From NCBI GenBank assembly GCA_002414705.1, contig DIAL01000011.1, forward strand, positions 1 to 6,919: DNA of 6,919 bases, read 5' to 3'. Within the stretch, counting starts at the first letter, position 1; every line of letters starts with the position of its first letter. Positions 6,457-6,919 of this stretch are shown piece by piece. Origin of the DNA: Flavobacteriaceae bacterium UBA5079 (GTDB taxonomy: Bacteria > Bacteroidota > Bacteroidia > Flavobacteriales > Flavobacteriaceae). The notes under the pieces were generated by a model. It had not been told where the DNA came from. It saw only the letters and a program-made list of their open reading frames with translations, and did not search any database. A program made the translations under genes and the position numbers.

Positions 6457-6919
6457 ATGATACATTCAATGACTGGTTATGGAAAATCTGTTTTGCAGTT
6501 ACCAACCAAAAAAGTAACGATAGAGATAAAATCGTTAAACAGTAAAAATCTGGATTTGAATGCTAGAATGCCTTCAATTTACCGAGAAAAAGAATTAAAT
6601 CTGCGTAAACTAATTGGCAATCAGTTAGAACGTGGTAAAATTGATTTTTCTATTTATGTTGAAATGACTGGTGAAGAAACCAGCACACAAATTAACAAAC
6701 CTGCTGTAAAACAATATATAAAGCAGCTAAAAGAATTAGTAGATGGTGATGACATTGAACTACTAAAAATGGCTGTACGATTTCCAGATGCGTTAAATAC
6801 AGAGCGCGATGAAATTGACGAAACGGAGTGGCAAACTATTTTAAACGAAGTAAAAAACGCATTAAAAAGTATAGGCACGTACCGTTTAGATGAAGGGAAA
6901 GTATTAGAATTGGATTTTA
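6457..6919 (+). CDS. yicC: YicC-family endoribonuclease (N-terminal half, cut by window edge)
   Basis: Open to the window end; 154 codons are visible of a family that is usually about 290 residues, so the C-terminal DUF1732 region lies outside. YicC/YloC proteins are cytoplasmic endoribonucleases; E. coli YicC affects small-RNA turnover. Family signatures seen: MTGYGK (5-10) at the extreme N-terminus, IEIKSLNSKNLDLNARMP (22-39, the equivalent of the conserved RSVNxRxLD segment), RGKIDFSI (59-66), and YRLDEGKVLELDF (142-154), matching the conserved R-x-x-EG-x-x-L-x-x-D motif in the middle of the protein. The ATG at 6457 places MTGYG at its normal position; the ATG at 6469 is the internal Met of that motif. 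A guanylate kinase gene often follows yicC in bacteria, but nothing downstream is visible here. The apparent truncation is only the window boundary. Confidence 0.93.
   Translation, partial: MIHSMTGYGKSVLQLPTKKVTIEIKSLNSKNLDLNARMPSIYREKELNLRKLIGNQLERGKIDFSIYVEMTGEETSTQINKPAVKQYIKQLKELVDGDDIELLKMAVRFPDALNTERDEIDETEWQTILNEVKNALKSIGTYRLDEGKVLELDF

Noticed and set aside
6654..6878. Minus-strand open frame of 74 codons
   Set aside because: Antisense to yicC, whose family motifs span this stretch.

Overview
The window looks like ordinary chromosome from a member of the Flavobacteriaceae (Bacteroidota). The DNA is AT-rich. Start codons lack clear Shine-Dalgarno sequences. Several intergenic regions carry the Bacteroidota-type -7 promoter element TANNTTTG. 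The protein sequences (a 447-residue glutamate dehydrogenase, an outer-membrane protein with a signal peptide ending in FSQ, a DUF3298-type lipoprotein and a YicC protein) also fit that family. No mobile elements, CRISPR arrays, tRNA or rRNA genes were seen, and no gene departs visibly from its neighbours in composition.

Layout. 48-1391 (-) is gdhA, NADP-type glutamate dehydrogenase. A 236-bp divergent intergenic region with one promoter-like site on each strand separates it from 1628-2428 (+), an uncharacterised secreted or outer-membrane protein. That gene converges on 2496-3635 (-), a PLP-dependent cystathionine gamma-synthase/lyase, with a 12-bp stem-loop terminator between them. A second divergent spacer leads to 3806-4516 (+), a putative lipoprotein with DUF4163/DUF3298-like sequence. 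After a 114-bp gap containing a possible long hairpin comes 4631-4984 (+), an ArsC/Spx-like thioredoxin-fold protein with a CNTC motif. Its end overlaps by 8 nt the GTG start of 4977-5873 (+), an EamA/DMT-family transporter. The transporter overlaps tail-to-tail by 12 bp with 5862-6341 (-), a hotdog-fold acyl-CoA thioesterase. A third divergent region with back-to-back TANNTTTG sites leads to 6457-6919 (+), the N-terminal half of a YicC-family endoribonuclease, cut by the window edge.

How the genes work together. The window holds mostly single-gene units in alternating orientation, not a pathway cluster. gdhA (ammonia assimilation) and the cystathionine enzyme (sulfur amino acids) are core metabolism but are not co-transcribed. 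The only likely operon is the ArsC-like protein plus the EamA transporter. I found no convincing new multi-gene system. The points most worth a second look are the uncharacterised outer-membrane protein divergent from gdhA, the ArsC-like/EamA coupling, the hairpin upstream of that pair, and the antisense overlap of the transporter and thioesterase genes.
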